Both the position numbers and the translations under genes were made by a program. The notes under the pieces were generated by a model that ran no database searches, was not told the origin of the DNA, and saw nothing but the letters and a program-made list of their open reading frames with translations. A stretch of DNA of 64,000 nt from Bordetella pertussis 18323 (GTDB lineage: Bacteria > Pseudomonadota > Gammaproteobacteria > Burkholderiales > Burkholderiaceae_B), in assembly GCF_000306945.1 (NCBI RefSeq), contig NC_018518.1:1736001-1800000 (forward strand), written 5' to 3'. Shown in pieces: positions 55,107-64,000 of this stretch. Positions within the stretch are counted from its first letter, which is position 1. Each line of letters starts with the position of its first letter.

Positions 55107-55388
55107 ATGGTCTACGAGGATTTTTTCTGGTTCATGGCCGCGCTGGTGGCGTTGGCCCTGGTCGGTGGCGCGCTGTTCGGACGCCTGGGCCGGCTTGCCC
55201 ACAGCGTCATCGCGATGCTGGGCCTGGCGATCGCGGTCGGCGTGGCGGTGCTGCTGGGCGCGCGAGGCGAGGACGTGGGCCCCTACGCGCCCCTGCTGGC
55301 GATCGCCGCGTTCATGTTCTGCCTGATGATCGGCGGCGCGGCAACACTGGTTACGCGCCGCGTAAGGCGGCGCCATCTGACGCACTGA
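55107..55388 (+). CDS. Small inner-membrane protein
   Basis: The 93-residue protein has three hydrophobic segments (FFWFMAALVALALVGGALFG, VIAMLGLAIAVGVAVLLGA, PLLAIAAFMFCLMIGGAATL) and a basic C-terminus (RRVRRRHLTH), probably cytoplasmic. No family is recognised. It lies 74 bases after the autotransporter gene. Confidence 0.6.
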   Translation: MVYEDFFWFMAALVALALVGGALFGRLGRLAHSVIAMLGLAIAVGVAVLLGARGEDVGPYAPLLAIAAFMFCLMIGGAATLVTRRVRRRHLTH

Positions 55389-55429
55389 GCGCGCCATCGG
55401 GCGCGCCGGCTTTTTCTTGGACAATCATC

Positions 55430-55750
55430 ATGGATATTTCCAGCCACCTGCTTGCCGAACTCGCCAATGGCGTTTGCCTGGAAACCCGCGTGGATGGCCA
55501 GACCATCGGCACCTATGTGGTGCTGGGGCCTGCCGATCTGGACGCCATCGCGGACATCGTGCCGCGCCAGCGCGTGGAGGAGGGGGCCGACATTCACGCG
55601 GCGGCGGTCGACAGCGTCGACGGGGCGCAAATGGAGATCGATCAGGTCATCGAGAATATGAATCCCGGCGACGTCGCGGTGTTCTTCTGCGCCGACGGCG
55701 ACTGCTATGGCGCCGCGCTGGACCTGCTGGGCTTGCCGGTCGACGAGTAG
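55430..55750 (+). CDS. Small acidic protein of unknown function
   Basis: The 106-residue soluble, acidic protein starts MDISSHLLAELANG and ends ALDLLGLPVDE, with two near-terminal cysteines in VFFCADGDCYG. ATG at 55430 is chosen although the frame is open far upstream, because 55064-55429 in this frame is Arg-rich and overlaps the membrane-protein gene. No family is recognised. Confidence 0.55.
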   Translation: MDISSHLLAELANGVCLETRVDGQTIGTYVVLGPADLDAIADIVPRQRVEEGADIHAAAVDSVDGAQMEIDQVIENMNPGDVAVFFCADGDCYGAALDLLGLPVDE

Positions 55751-55888
55751 CCGCCGCAGGCGGGCCGAGGGTCATGCGCACACCTTATAAGCACATTACC
55801 GAGACGCAAATATTTGCGCAAAAAATAAGCATCGTGGCACGGCAGTTGCTCTTTGTTGCAATATTGGCACGCGTTTTTTAGGATTATG

Positions 55889-55917
55889 TTGACTTGTGAG
55901 GGGAACCTGACGATAGT
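55889..55917 (+). promoter_or_regulatory. Promoter of the first cold-shock gene
   Basis: TTGACT (55889-55894) and GATAGT (55912-55917) are 17 bases apart. This leaves a leader of about 130 bases before the cold-shock start codon at 56057, the long untranslated leader typical of csp mRNAs. The rest of the 306-base gap (55751-56056) holds no gene. Confidence 0.55.
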
Positions 55918-56056
55918 GTCGGCACACACGAAATCAAGCGTTGCAATGTTTGTTCAGTGCCGTGCCTTCTCCGGCGTCCGCGTTATTGTTCTACTGCCCC
56001 TCCTTGATTGATTCGTGGTCCCGGGTCTCGGCCCATTAATTTCTAGGAAATACAGT

Positions 56057-56260
56057 ATGGAAACCGGCGTCGTTAAGTGGTTCAACGCGGAAAAAGGTTA
56101 TGGCTTCATCACCCCGGAAGCGGGCGGCAAGGATTTGTTCGCGCACTTCTCGGAAATCCAGGCCAATGGCTTCAAGTCGTTGGAAGAGAATCAGCGCGTC
56201 AGCTTCGTGACGGCGATGGGCCCGAAGGGTCCTCAGGCGACGAAGATCCAGATTCTGTAA
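56057..56260 (+). CDS. Cold-shock protein, CspA family
   Basis: The 67-residue single cold-shock domain has RNP1 (KGYGFIT) and RNP2 (DLFAHFS). It starts [17 protein letters not shown]; the intact C-terminus is [13 protein letters not shown]. CspA-type proteins bind single-stranded RNA and act as RNA chaperones. AGGAAA lies 8 bases before the start. A terminator follows at once. A second, damaged paralogue lies at 58305. Confidence 0.95.
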   Translation: METGVVKWFNAEKGYGFITPEAGGKDLFAHFSEIQANGFKSLEENQRVSFVTAMGPKGPQATKIQIL

Positions 56261-56276
56261 GAATCTGAGCGCGTCC

Positions 56277-56303
56277 ATAAAAGCCCCCGCCAGGGGGCTT
56301 TTT
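56277..56303 (+). terminator. Rho-independent terminator after the cold-shock gene
   Basis: AAGCCCCC (56281-56288) pairs with GGGGGCTT (56293-56300) around GCCA, followed by TTT. It lies 20 bases after the csp stop. Confidence 0.9.
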
Positions 56304-56343
56304 CATTGCTTGGCCCAAGCGGCCAATTCCGCAGGAGCACGAC

Positions 56344-56910
56344 ATGTCCGATTCGATGGCCGGCCCGGCAGCCTTGCCCGATGCGGCGACCGTTCTCGCG
56401 TTCTGGCGCGAGGCGGGACCCGCCCGCTGGTATGCCAAGGACGAGCAATTCGACCGTACGTTCACCATGCGTTTCGAAGCCGCGCACATGGCGGCGGCGC
56501 GCGGGGAATTGATGGCCTGGTCCGCCAGCGCCGAGGGGGTGCTGGCATTGCTGATTCTGCTGGATCAATTCCCGCGTAACGCCTATCGCGGTACCGGCCA
56601 TATGTTTGCCACCGACGGGCTGGCGCGGCAGATCTGCGAGCAGGCGATCGCGGCCGGGCTGGACCGGCAGGGGCCGGAAGATTTGCGGCAGTTCTATTAC
56701 ATGCCGCTCGAACATGCCGAAGATTTGGCGGCCCAGGAACAGTGTGTAAGCCTGATGGCGCCGCTGCACGCCGAAACCTTGCGTTGGGCGGAAATCCACC
56801 GCGATATTATTGCTCGCTTTGGGCGTTTCCCGCATCGAAATACTGTCTTGGGCCGCGCCACGACCGCCGAGGAACAGCAGTTTCTGGACCAGGGCGGATT
56901 TTCCGGCTGA
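56344..56910 (+). CDS. DUF924 family protein
   Basis: The 188-residue all-helical protein has the DUF924 pattern: VLAFWREAGPARWYAKDEQFD near the start, LILLDQFPRNAYRGTGHMFA, QFYYMPLEHAEDLAAQE, and FGRFPHRNTVLGR. DUF924 proteins are TPR-like and of unknown function. Start at 56344 has GGAGCA 6 bases upstream. Confidence 0.88.
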   Translation: MSDSMAGPAALPDAATVLAFWREAGPARWYAKDEQFDRTFTMRFEAAHMAAARGELMAWSASAEGVLALLILLDQFPRNAYRGTGHMFATDGLARQICEQAIAAGLDRQGPEDLRQFYYMPLEHAEDLAAQEQCVSLMAPLHAETLRWAEIHRDIIARFGRFPHRNTVLGRATTAEEQQFLDQGGFSG

Positions 56911-57095
56911 GGGCTTCGCATATTCAGTCGTGATGCTGAAAAACCGCGTTTTCTGGCCGAGTTCCCCCAATTTTGTATGCTGTTGTAACGTCGCTTTCTG
57001 GCGTGGAATTTTCCGCTTTCGGCGGGCTTGCCGGGCTGGCCGCAAGCGCACGTTCATGCGCGCGGGGAAGGCCGCGATCCGGTGCGTAAGGCCGA

Positions 57096-57124
57096 TTGAC
57101 CTGTCGGGGCATCACTCCTACACT
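57096..57124 (+). promoter_or_regulatory. Probable original promoter of the second cold-shock gene
   Basis: TTGACC (57096-57101) and TACACT (57119-57124) are 17 bases apart. Without the IS481 at 57188-58230 the leader to the start codon at 58305 would be about 130 bases, matching the first csp gene. IS481 now separates promoter and gene. Confidence 0.5.
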
Positions 57125-57182
57125 GAACTGGCGAGATCTTCAAGCGACGCGGTGTCTTGTGTTCTGGTCGCCGTAGCTCCGT

Positions 57183-58133
57183 TTAGCTGTGAACTGTCAA
57201 TAGGTTGTATTCGTCCAGGTTGAGTCTGGAGATGGGTACAGCGCGCCCGATGCCTTGGTGGGGTCGATGCCAGTTGTAGTGGTGTAGCCAGGATTTCATG
57301 GCATCGGCTCGGTGTTGGGAGTTCTGGTAGGTGTGAGCGTAAGCCCACTCACGCAAGGCCGACTGGATGAAGCGTTCGGCCTTGCCATTGGTCTGTGGGC
57401 GGTAAGGTCGGGTAAAGCGGTGCTTGATGCCCAGCTCATGGCACAGCGCGGCGAAGGCGCGGCTGCGAAAGGCCGAGCCATTGTCGGTGAGCAAGCGCTG
57501 GATGGTCACGCCCAGGCGCTGGTAGTAGGCCACTGCGTCCTTGAGGAACTGGACGGCGCTGGGGAAGCGCTCGTCGGGGTGGATGTCGGTGAAGGCCACG
57601 CGGGCGTGGTCATCGATGGCCACGAAGACGAAGTCCCAGCCGGCCCCCTCAACGGTATCGCGTCGGTTGCCCGTGACCCGGTGGCCAGGGCGCTGGATAC
57701 GTCCCAGCTTCTTGATGTCGATGTGCAGCAGATCGCCGGGGGCCTGATGCTCGTAGCGCACCACCGGCTCGGCCGGCTCCAGGTCGGCCAGGTGCGACAG
57801 ACCGGCGCGGGCCAGGACGCGGCTGACGGTGCTGGCTGACACGCCCAGCGCCTGGGCGATGCGCGCTTGGGTCAGCCGCTTGCGGCGCAGCTCCACGATA
57901 GCCAGCGCCTTGGCCGGCGCAATCGCTCGGGGCGAGACCGTCGGGCGCGAGGACGCATCGGCCAAGCCCGCCTGGCCCTGAGCCAGGAAGCGGCCCAGCC
58001 ATTTGCGCACAGTCGGCGCGGTGACCCCATAGGCGCGGGCCGCTTCAGGCACACAAACTTGATGGGCGATCAATTGCTGGACCATTTCGAGTCGACGTAG
58101 GAAGGTCAATCGGGCATGCTTATGGGTGTTCAT
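57183..58133 (-). CDS. IS481 transposase (copy 6)
   Basis: A 316-residue transposase, last residue Ser. Because the target is TTTAGC, read as GCTAAA on this strand, the borrowed stop is TAA (57185-57183) instead of TAG. Confidence 0.95.
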   Translation of the reverse strand: MNTHKHARLTFLRRLEMVQQLIAHQVCVPEAARAYGVTAPTVRKWLGRFLAQGQAGLADASSRPTVSPRAIAPAKALAIVELRRKRLTQARIAQALGVSASTVSRVLARAGLSHLADLEPAEPVVRYEHQAPGDLLHIDIKKLGRIQRPGHRVTGNRRDTVEGAGWDFVFVAIDDHARVAFTDIHPDERFPSAVQFLKDAVAYYQRLGVTIQRLLTDNGSAFRSRAFAALCHELGIKHRFTRPYRPQTNGKAERFIQSALREWAYAHTYQNSQHRADAMKSWLHHYNWHRPHQGIGRAVPISRLNLDEYNLLTVHS

Positions 58134-58230
58134 CCGGCCGGGCTCCTTGAGTGAACTGGGGGGTCGGCGATTTCCAGTTTCTCAAATCCGGTTCGGATGA
58201 ACCATGCATACAACCTATTGAATCTTCACA
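57188..58230 (-). mobile_element. IS481, copy 6, with matching target duplication
   Basis: A full-length 1043-bp copy with a GA-C6 leader allele. Flanks are TTTAGC on both sides (57182-57187 and 58231-58236), a perfect 6-bp target duplication, the only one in this window. The site is TTAG rather than CTAG. This is a simple insertion into the leader region of a cold-shock gene. Confidence 0.97.
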
Positions 58231-58304
58231 TTTAGCGGGGTCAATGCCATCCTTGATTATCTGGCGCCCCGAGCAACCGCTCTAAACAGGTTCAAGGACA
58301 TTTC

Positions 58305-58519
58305 ATGGCAACCGGTATCGTCAAGTGGTTCAATGCCGAAAAGGGCTATGGATTCATCATGCCCGATGACGGCAGTAAAGATCTTTTTGCACATTATTCC
58401 GAGATCTGCAGCGAGGGCTACAAATCGCTGCAGGAGAATCAGCGCGTATCCTTCGAGGTGGGACAAGGGCCCAAGGGCCCAAGGGGCCAAGCGCCAAGAA
58501 CATAAAAGTCATCGCCTGA
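58305..58519 (+). pseudogene. Second CspA-family cold-shock gene, frameshifted near the end
   Basis: The open frame 58305-58505 encodes 66 residues: an intact cold-shock core ([26 protein letters not shown]) up to GPKGP, then aberrant RGQAPRT. An 8-base unit GGGCCCAA is present twice in tandem (58467-58474, 58475-58482); removing one copy restores [14 protein letters not shown] and the stop at 58517-58519 (68 residues). IS481 sits 74 bases upstream in the leader. A shortened but folded protein may still be made, so the gene is damaged rather than certainly dead. Confidence 0.85.
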
Positions 58520-58565
58520 CGGCCCCGTTGTCGCCGCGGCCGGCGCAGTTCCGGCGGGCCGCATG

Positions 58566-58603
58566 AAAAAAGCCCCATTGCCTCGCGGCAGTGGGGCTTT
58601 TTG
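58566..58603. terminator. Bidirectional rho-independent terminator
   Basis: AGCCCCATTGCC (58571-58582) pairs with GGCAGTGGGGCT (58587-58598) with one G-T pair, flanked by A and T runs on both sides. It serves the csp gene and the convergent UPF0114 gene. Confidence 0.88.
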
Positions 58604-58616
58604 TTGCGCGCCGTAT

Positions 58617-59195
58617 TCAGTGCGACGGATGGGCGCCGTGCCCGACGGACTGGCTGGTCAGGCGGTCGACATACGCGATGCCGATCGCCGACAGGATGAA
58701 GACCACGTGGATGATGGTCTGCCACATCACGCCGGTTTCGGTGAAGCGGGAATTGGGCGAGCCCAGGTTGCTCGCCTCGATGAAGGTGCGCAGCAGGTGG
58801 ATCGACGAGATGCCGATGATGGCCATGGCCAGCTTGACCTTGAGCACGCTGGCGTTGACGTGGCTGAGCCATTCCGGCTGGTCGGGGTGGTCTTCCAGGC
58901 GCAGGCGCGAGACGAAGGTTTCGTAGCCGCCGACGATGACCATCACGAGCAGGTTGGAGATCATGACCACGTCGATCAGGCCCAGCACGATGAGCATGAT
59001 TTCCTGCTCGCCGAAGGACAGGGTGTGGGTGACCAGGTGCCACAACTCCTTCAGGAAGAGCAGGACGTATACGCCCTGGGCGACGATCAGGCCCAGGTAG
59101 AGCGGCAGTTGCAGCCAGCGCGAACTGAAGATCAGCGCGGGCAGCGGGCCGAGGCGGGGTTCTTGGATGGGATGCATGGGAGGTTTGCGAGCCAT
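58617..59195 (-). CDS. UPF0114/YqhA-family membrane protein
   Basis: The 192-residue protein has four membrane helices ([79 protein letters not shown]) and the family motif [21 protein letters not shown]. coli YqhA relatives are of unknown function. Confidence 0.9.
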   Translation of the reverse strand: MARKPPMHPIQEPRLGPLPALIFSSRWLQLPLYLGLIVAQGVYVLLFLKELWHLVTHTLSFGEQEIMLIVLGLIDVVMISNLLVMVIVGGYETFVSRLRLEDHPDQPEWLSHVNASVLKVKLAMAIIGISSIHLLRTFIEASNLGSPNSRFTETGVMWQTIIHVVFILSAIGIAYVDRLTSQSVGHGAHPSH

Positions 59196-59373
59196 GGTTG
59201 TGTGGAGAATTCGGGCGGGCGAAATTCTACCGTCCCCGGATGCGCCGTGCGCGGCCCGTCGCGGCTGCTCGCCGGGCGCTTCCCGGGGCGCTCCGGTCCC
59301 CGGCGAGTTTCCGGTAAAATGACCTGTTTATCCGCTATATCATCTCCCTCTTTCTCGGAAAATAGGTCTCTTA

Positions 59374-60684
59374 ATGCAGCCTGTGGTTGAAACCCTCTCC
59401 GGCCTGGAGCGCCGTGTTGATCTGGCCGTCTCGGTCGCCGAAGTCGAAAAGGAAGTCCAGGCGCAATTGAAGCGCGTGGGCCGCACGGCCAAGGTCGCCG
59501 GCTTTCGTCCCGGCAAGGCGCCGCTGGCGATGCTCGAGCGCAGCCATGGCCCCGGCATCCGCTACGACGTGATCAACAGTCTGGTCGGCCGCGCTTTCGA
59601 ACAAGCCGTCGACGGCGCCAAGCTGCGCGTCGCCGGTTCGCCCACCCTCACTCCCAAGACCGAAGGCGTCGCCGAGGACACGCTGGCGTTCACCGCCACG
59701 TTCGAGGTGTACCCGGAAGTCACCGTGCCGGACCTGTCGGCGCTGGCCGTCACCCGTTACGACACCCCGGTCACCGACGCCGAAGTCAACCAGACGCTCG
59801 ACGTGCTGCGCAAGCAACGCGCCAAGTTCGAAACCCGCGAAGGCCGCGCCTCGCAGGACGGCGACCGCGTCGTGCTGGACTTTGCCGGCACGATCGACGG
59901 CGTGCCCTTCGAAGGCGGCAAGGCCGAGGACTTCCCGTTCGTGCTGGGCCAGGGCCGCATGCTGCCCGAATTCGAGGAAGCCGCGCTCGGCCTGAAGGCC
60001 GGCGAGAGCAAGGTGTTCCCGCTCAAGTTCCCTGACGACTACCAGGGCAAGGAAGTCGCCGGCAAGACGGCCGAGTTCACCATCACCGTCAAGGAAGTCG
60101 CCGAAGGCGTGCTGCCCGAGGTCGATGCCGAATTCGCCAAGTCGCTCGGCCAGGCCGAAGGCGATGTCGAAAAGCTGAAGGCCGACATCCGGACCAACAT
60201 CGAACGCGAAGTCAAGGCGCGCCTGCAAGGCCGCACCAAGGGCAGCGTGATGGATGCGCTGGTCGAGGCCGGCAAGTTCGACGTGCCCAAGGCGCTGGTC
60301 GACAGCGACGTGGAAGGCCGTATCGCCGCTGCCCGCGAAGAGCTCAAGCAGCGCGGCGTGCCCAATGCCGATTCCGTGCCGATGCCGGCCGAGGTGTTCT
60401 CGACCGAGTCCGAGCGCCGTGTGCGCCTGGGGCTGCTGGTCTCCGAACTGGTCAAGCAGGCCCAGCTGCAGGCCAAGCCCGAGCAGGTGCGCGCGCGCAT
60501 CGAGGAGTTCGCGCAGAATTACGAACAGCCGGCCCAGGTCGTCAGCTACTACCTGGCCGACCGCCAGCGCCGCGCTGAAATCGAGGCGATCGTGCTCGAG
60601 GATAACGTGGTCGCCCACGTGCTCGAGAACGCCAAGGTCGCCGACGAGAAGGTGCCTTTTGATCAGTTGATGGGGATGGCATAA
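59374..60684 (+). CDS. tig: Trigger factor
   Basis: The 436-residue ribosome-associated chaperone has an N-terminal ribosome-binding domain with the GFRPGKAP signature (about 45-52), an FKBP-type peptidyl-prolyl isomerase domain (about 160-245, [14 protein letters not shown]...[13 protein letters not shown]) and a helical C-terminal arm. It is first in tig-clpP-clpX-lon, 3 bases before clpP. Confidence 0.97.
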   Translation: MQPVVETLSGLERRVDLAVSVAEVEKEVQAQLKRVGRTAKVAGFRPGKAPLAMLERSHGPGIRYDVINSLVGRAFEQAVDGAKLRVAGSPTLTPKTEGVAEDTLAFTATFEVYPEVTVPDLSALAVTRYDTPVTDAEVNQTLDVLRKQRAKFETREGRASQDGDRVVLDFAGTIDGVPFEGGKAEDFPFVLGQGRMLPEFEEAALGLKAGESKVFPLKFPDDYQGKEVAGKTAEFTITVKEVAEGVLPEVDAEFAKSLGQAEGDVEKLKADIRTNIEREVKARLQGRTKGSVMDALVEAGKFDVPKALVDSDVEGRIAAAREELKQRGVPNADSVPMPAEVFSTESERRVRLGLLVSELVKQAQLQAKPEQVRARIEEFAQNYEQPAQVVSYYLADRQRRAEIEAIVLEDNVVAHVLENAKVADEKVPFDQLMGMA

Positions 60685-60686
60685 CC

Positions 60687-61340
60687 ATGCAGCGTTTCAC
60701 CGATTTCTATGCGGCAATGCACGGCGGGTCGTCGGTGACGCCCACCGGCCTGGGCTACATCCCGATGGTCATCGAGCAATCGGGCCGGGGCGAGCGTGCC
60801 TATGACATTTACTCGCGGCTGTTGCGTGAGCGCCTGATCTTCCTGGTCGGGCCGGTCAACGACAACACGGCCAACCTGGTCGTGGCCCAGTTGCTGTTCC
60901 TGGAATCGGAGAACCCCGACAAGGACATCTCGTTCTACATCAACTCGCCCGGCGGGTCGGTGTACGCGGGCATGGCCATCTACGACACCATGCAGTTCAT
61001 CAAGCCCGATGTGTCGACGCTGTGCACCGGGCTGGCCGCCAGCATGGGCGCATTCCTGCTGGCGGCGGGGAAGAAGGGCAAGCGGTTCACGCTGCCCAAT
61101 TCCCGCATCATGATTCACCAGCCCTCGGGCGGCGCCCAGGGGCAGGCCAGCGATATCCAGATCCAGGCGCGCGAAATCCTGGATCTGCGCGAGCGCCTGA
61201 ACCGCATCCTGGCCGAGAATACCGGCCAGCCGGTCGAGCGCATCGCGGTAGACACCGAGCGTGACAACTTCATGTCCGCCGAAGATGCGGTATCGTATGG
61301 TCTGGTGGACAAGGTTCTGACCTCTCGCGCGCAGACCTGA
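60687..61340 (+). CDS. clpP: ClpP protease subunit
   Basis: The 217-residue serine peptidase has the catalytic triad Ser119 (GLAASMGA), His144 (MIHQP) and an Asp in DTERDNFM (about 192). A short N-terminal propeptide is expected. It forms the tetradecameric chamber fed by ClpX, encoded 105 bases downstream. Confidence 0.97.
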   Translation: MQRFTDFYAAMHGGSSVTPTGLGYIPMVIEQSGRGERAYDIYSRLLRERLIFLVGPVNDNTANLVVAQLLFLESENPDKDISFYINSPGGSVYAGMAIYDTMQFIKPDVSTLCTGLAASMGAFLLAAGKKGKRFTLPNSRIMIHQPSGGAQGQASDIQIQAREILDLRERLNRILAENTGQPVERIAVDTERDNFMSAEDAVSYGLVDKVLTSRAQT

Positions 61341-61444
61341 TCGGCGCGCTTGCAGGACCCTGGCACTGCCGTCATGTTCGATAAGCGTTGATCGCGCCGG
61401 CCCTCATCCGGCTGGCGCGTCTTCACCAGAGATACGAAACACTT

Positions 61445-62749
<1,305 letters not shown>

Positions 62750-62774
62750 TCTTCGATCCCGGCCGCCATTGCAA

Positions 62775-62801
62775 GAAAACCCGTTTGTAACGGGTTTTTT
62801 T
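62775..62801 (+). terminator. Rho-independent terminator after clpX
   Basis: AAACCCG (62777-62783) pairs with CGGGTTT (62791-62797), loop TTTGTAA, followed by TTTT. It begins about 25 bases after the clpX stop and separates clpX from lon, which therefore has its own promoter. Confidence 0.85.
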
Positions 62802-62937
62802 GCATCTTCCCGCTATCTGGATGCCGAGCGCTTGAATTTTCGGCTATTGTTCCCATATCAGACGTAACCGACGTGGAGACCTGGGTCTGCCCTTGCCCCG
62901 TCCCCCATTACGCCGAGTCATACCGAGGAACCCCCCT

Positions 62938-64000
62938 ATGTCTGCCAGTCAGACCCTGTCTTCCGACCCGATTGACCTGCCGTTGTTGCCGCTGCGCGAT
63001 GTTGTCGTGTTTCCGCACATGGTTATTCCGCTGTTTGTCGGCCGCCCGCGCTCGATCCGCGCGCTGGAGGTGGCGATGGAAGCGGGCAAGAGCATCATGC
63101 TGGTGGCGCAGAAGTCCGCCGGCAAGGATGACCCGACTCCCGAGGACGTCTATGAGATCGGCTGCGTGGCGAGCATCCTGCAGATGCTCAAGCTGCCCGA
63201 CGGCACCGTCAAGGTGCTGGTCGAGGGCACCCAGCGCGCCCGCATCGACAGCATCGAAGACGTCGATTCGCATTTCACCTGCCAGGTGACGCCGATCGAG
63301 CCCGATACCCTGCAGGGTTCGGAGACCGAGGCGCTGCGCCGCGCCATCGTCGCGCAGTTCGAGCAGTATGTGAAGCTGAACAAGAAGATTCCGCCCGAGA
63401 TCCTGACCTCGCTGGCCGGTATCGACGACGCCGGCCGCCTGGCCGACACCATCGCCGCGCATCTGCCGCTCAAGCTGGAGCAGAAACAGAAGATGCTCGA
63501 GGTCGTCGTGACCGCCGAGCGCCTGGAAGGGCTGCTGACCCAGCTGGAAACCGAGATCGACATCCTGCAGGTCGAGAAGCGGATCCGCGGGCGCGTCAAA
63601 AAGCAGATGGAGAAAAGCCAGCGCGACTACTACTTGAATGAGCAGGTCAAGGCCATTCAGAAGGAGTTGGGCGAAGGCGAGGAAGGCGCCGACATCGAAG
63701 AGCTCGAGAAGAAGATCATCGCCGCGCATATGCCCAAGGAGGCGCGCAAGAAGGCCGATGGCGAGCTCAAGAAACTGAAGCTGATGTCGCCCATGTCGGC
63801 GGAAGCGACGGTGGTGCGCAACTACATCGATACGCTGATCAACCTGCCCTGGAAGAGAAAGAGCAAGATCAACAACTCGATCGGCAATGCCGAGCGGGTG
63901 CTCGACGACGACCACTACGGGCTGGAAAAGGTCAAGGAACGCATTCTCGAGTACCTTGCCGTGCAACAGCGCGTGGACAAGGTCAAGGCGCCGATCCTGT
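62938..64000 (+). CDS. lon: Lon protease, N-terminal part
   Basis: The frame starts with ATG at 62938 and is open to the window end (354 codons). It has the LON substrate-binding domain (LPLLPLRDVVVFPHMVIPLFVG), then the helical region (LEQKQKMLEVV, RDYYLNEQVKAIQKELG) and the start of the AAA+ module (YGLEKVKERILEYLAV). The Walker A and the Ser-Lys protease domain lie beyond the window. GAGGAA is about 8 bases before the start codon. Confidence 0.96.
   Translation, partial: MSASQTLSSDPIDLPLLPLRDVVVFPHMVIPLFVGRPRSIRALEVAMEAGKSIMLVAQKSAGKDDPTPEDVYEIGCVASILQMLKLPDGTVKVLVEGTQRARIDSIEDVDSHFTCQVTPIEPDTLQGSETEALRRAIVAQFEQYVKLNKKIPPEILTSLAGIDDAGRLADTIAAHLPLKLEQKQKMLEVVVTAERLEGLLTQLETEIDILQVEKRIRGRVKKQMEKSQRDYYLNEQVKAIQKELGEGEEGADIEELEKKIIAAHMPKEARKKADGELKKLKLMSPMSAEATVVRNYIDTLINLPWKRKSKINNSIGNAERVLDDDHYGLEKVKERILEYLAVQQRVDKVKAPIL

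Overview
The window is a high-GC betaproteobacterial chromosome that reads as Bordetella pertussis. It carries six near-identical IS481 copies plus one IS1002-like element, the Bordetella ferrous-iron cluster ftrABCD, the dapC-dapD-dapE locus, a 418-residue autotransporter matching phg, and tig-clpP-clpX-lon. No species-level search could be run, so this rests on recognised genes and on the insertion sequences.

Layout: (1) 1-5228: 3' end of a phaB-like reductase, phaR, ftrABCD and a PhzF-family gene. (2) 5229-8358: IS481 / IS1002-like / IS481 back to back, separated only by 6-bp NCTAGN sites. (3) 8359-13527: an orphan phage-type endolysin, a RidA-family gene, a ferredoxin-reductase gene with a convergent TetR gene, and a livF-livG pair whose livM is cut by IS481. 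(4) 14571-29493: TerC, an SDR, a Bug-type binding protein and an outer-membrane protein. These are followed by a co-oriented cluster: formylglycine-generating enzyme (frameshifted), MoxR AAA+ ATPase, DUF58, DUF4381/VWA, VWA-TPR, BatD-like protein, HAD-type lipoprotein, periplasmic sulfatase and a truncated spermidine-synthase-like membrane protein. (5) 29500-39538: an IS481 pair bracketing an Lrp/AsnC regulator, a nucleoside-recognition membrane protein, ribF-ileS-lspA-coaBC, and purN with an in-frame hexanucleotide repeat. (6) 39539-57187: a small secreted protein, acyl-CoA desaturase, UvrD/Rep helicase, TonB-dependent receptor, dapC-dapD-dapE-prmB-ABC-F, tRNA-Leu, a DUF4148 protein, the autotransporter, small unknown genes, a cold-shock gene and a DUF924 gene. 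(7) 57188-64000: IS481 in the leader of a second, frameshifted cold-shock gene, then a UPF0114 protein and tig-clpP-clpX-lon (lon runs off the end).

Five of the six IS481 copies and the IS1002-like copy have non-identical 6-bp flanks. Most therefore look like recombination joints rather than simple insertions, and the window is a mosaic of segments. Only the copy at 57188-58230 has a matching duplication. Every transposase gene here takes its stop codon from the flanking target site rather than from the element.

The most system-like region is 18783-29480. A MoxR/VWA/BatD membrane complex is encoded between a sulfatase-activating enzyme and its likely substrate, a periplasmic sulfatase with the C-x-A-x-R maturation motif. 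In this strain the maturation gene has lost one base and the last gene has been truncated at an IS481 joint, so the system is probably decaying.
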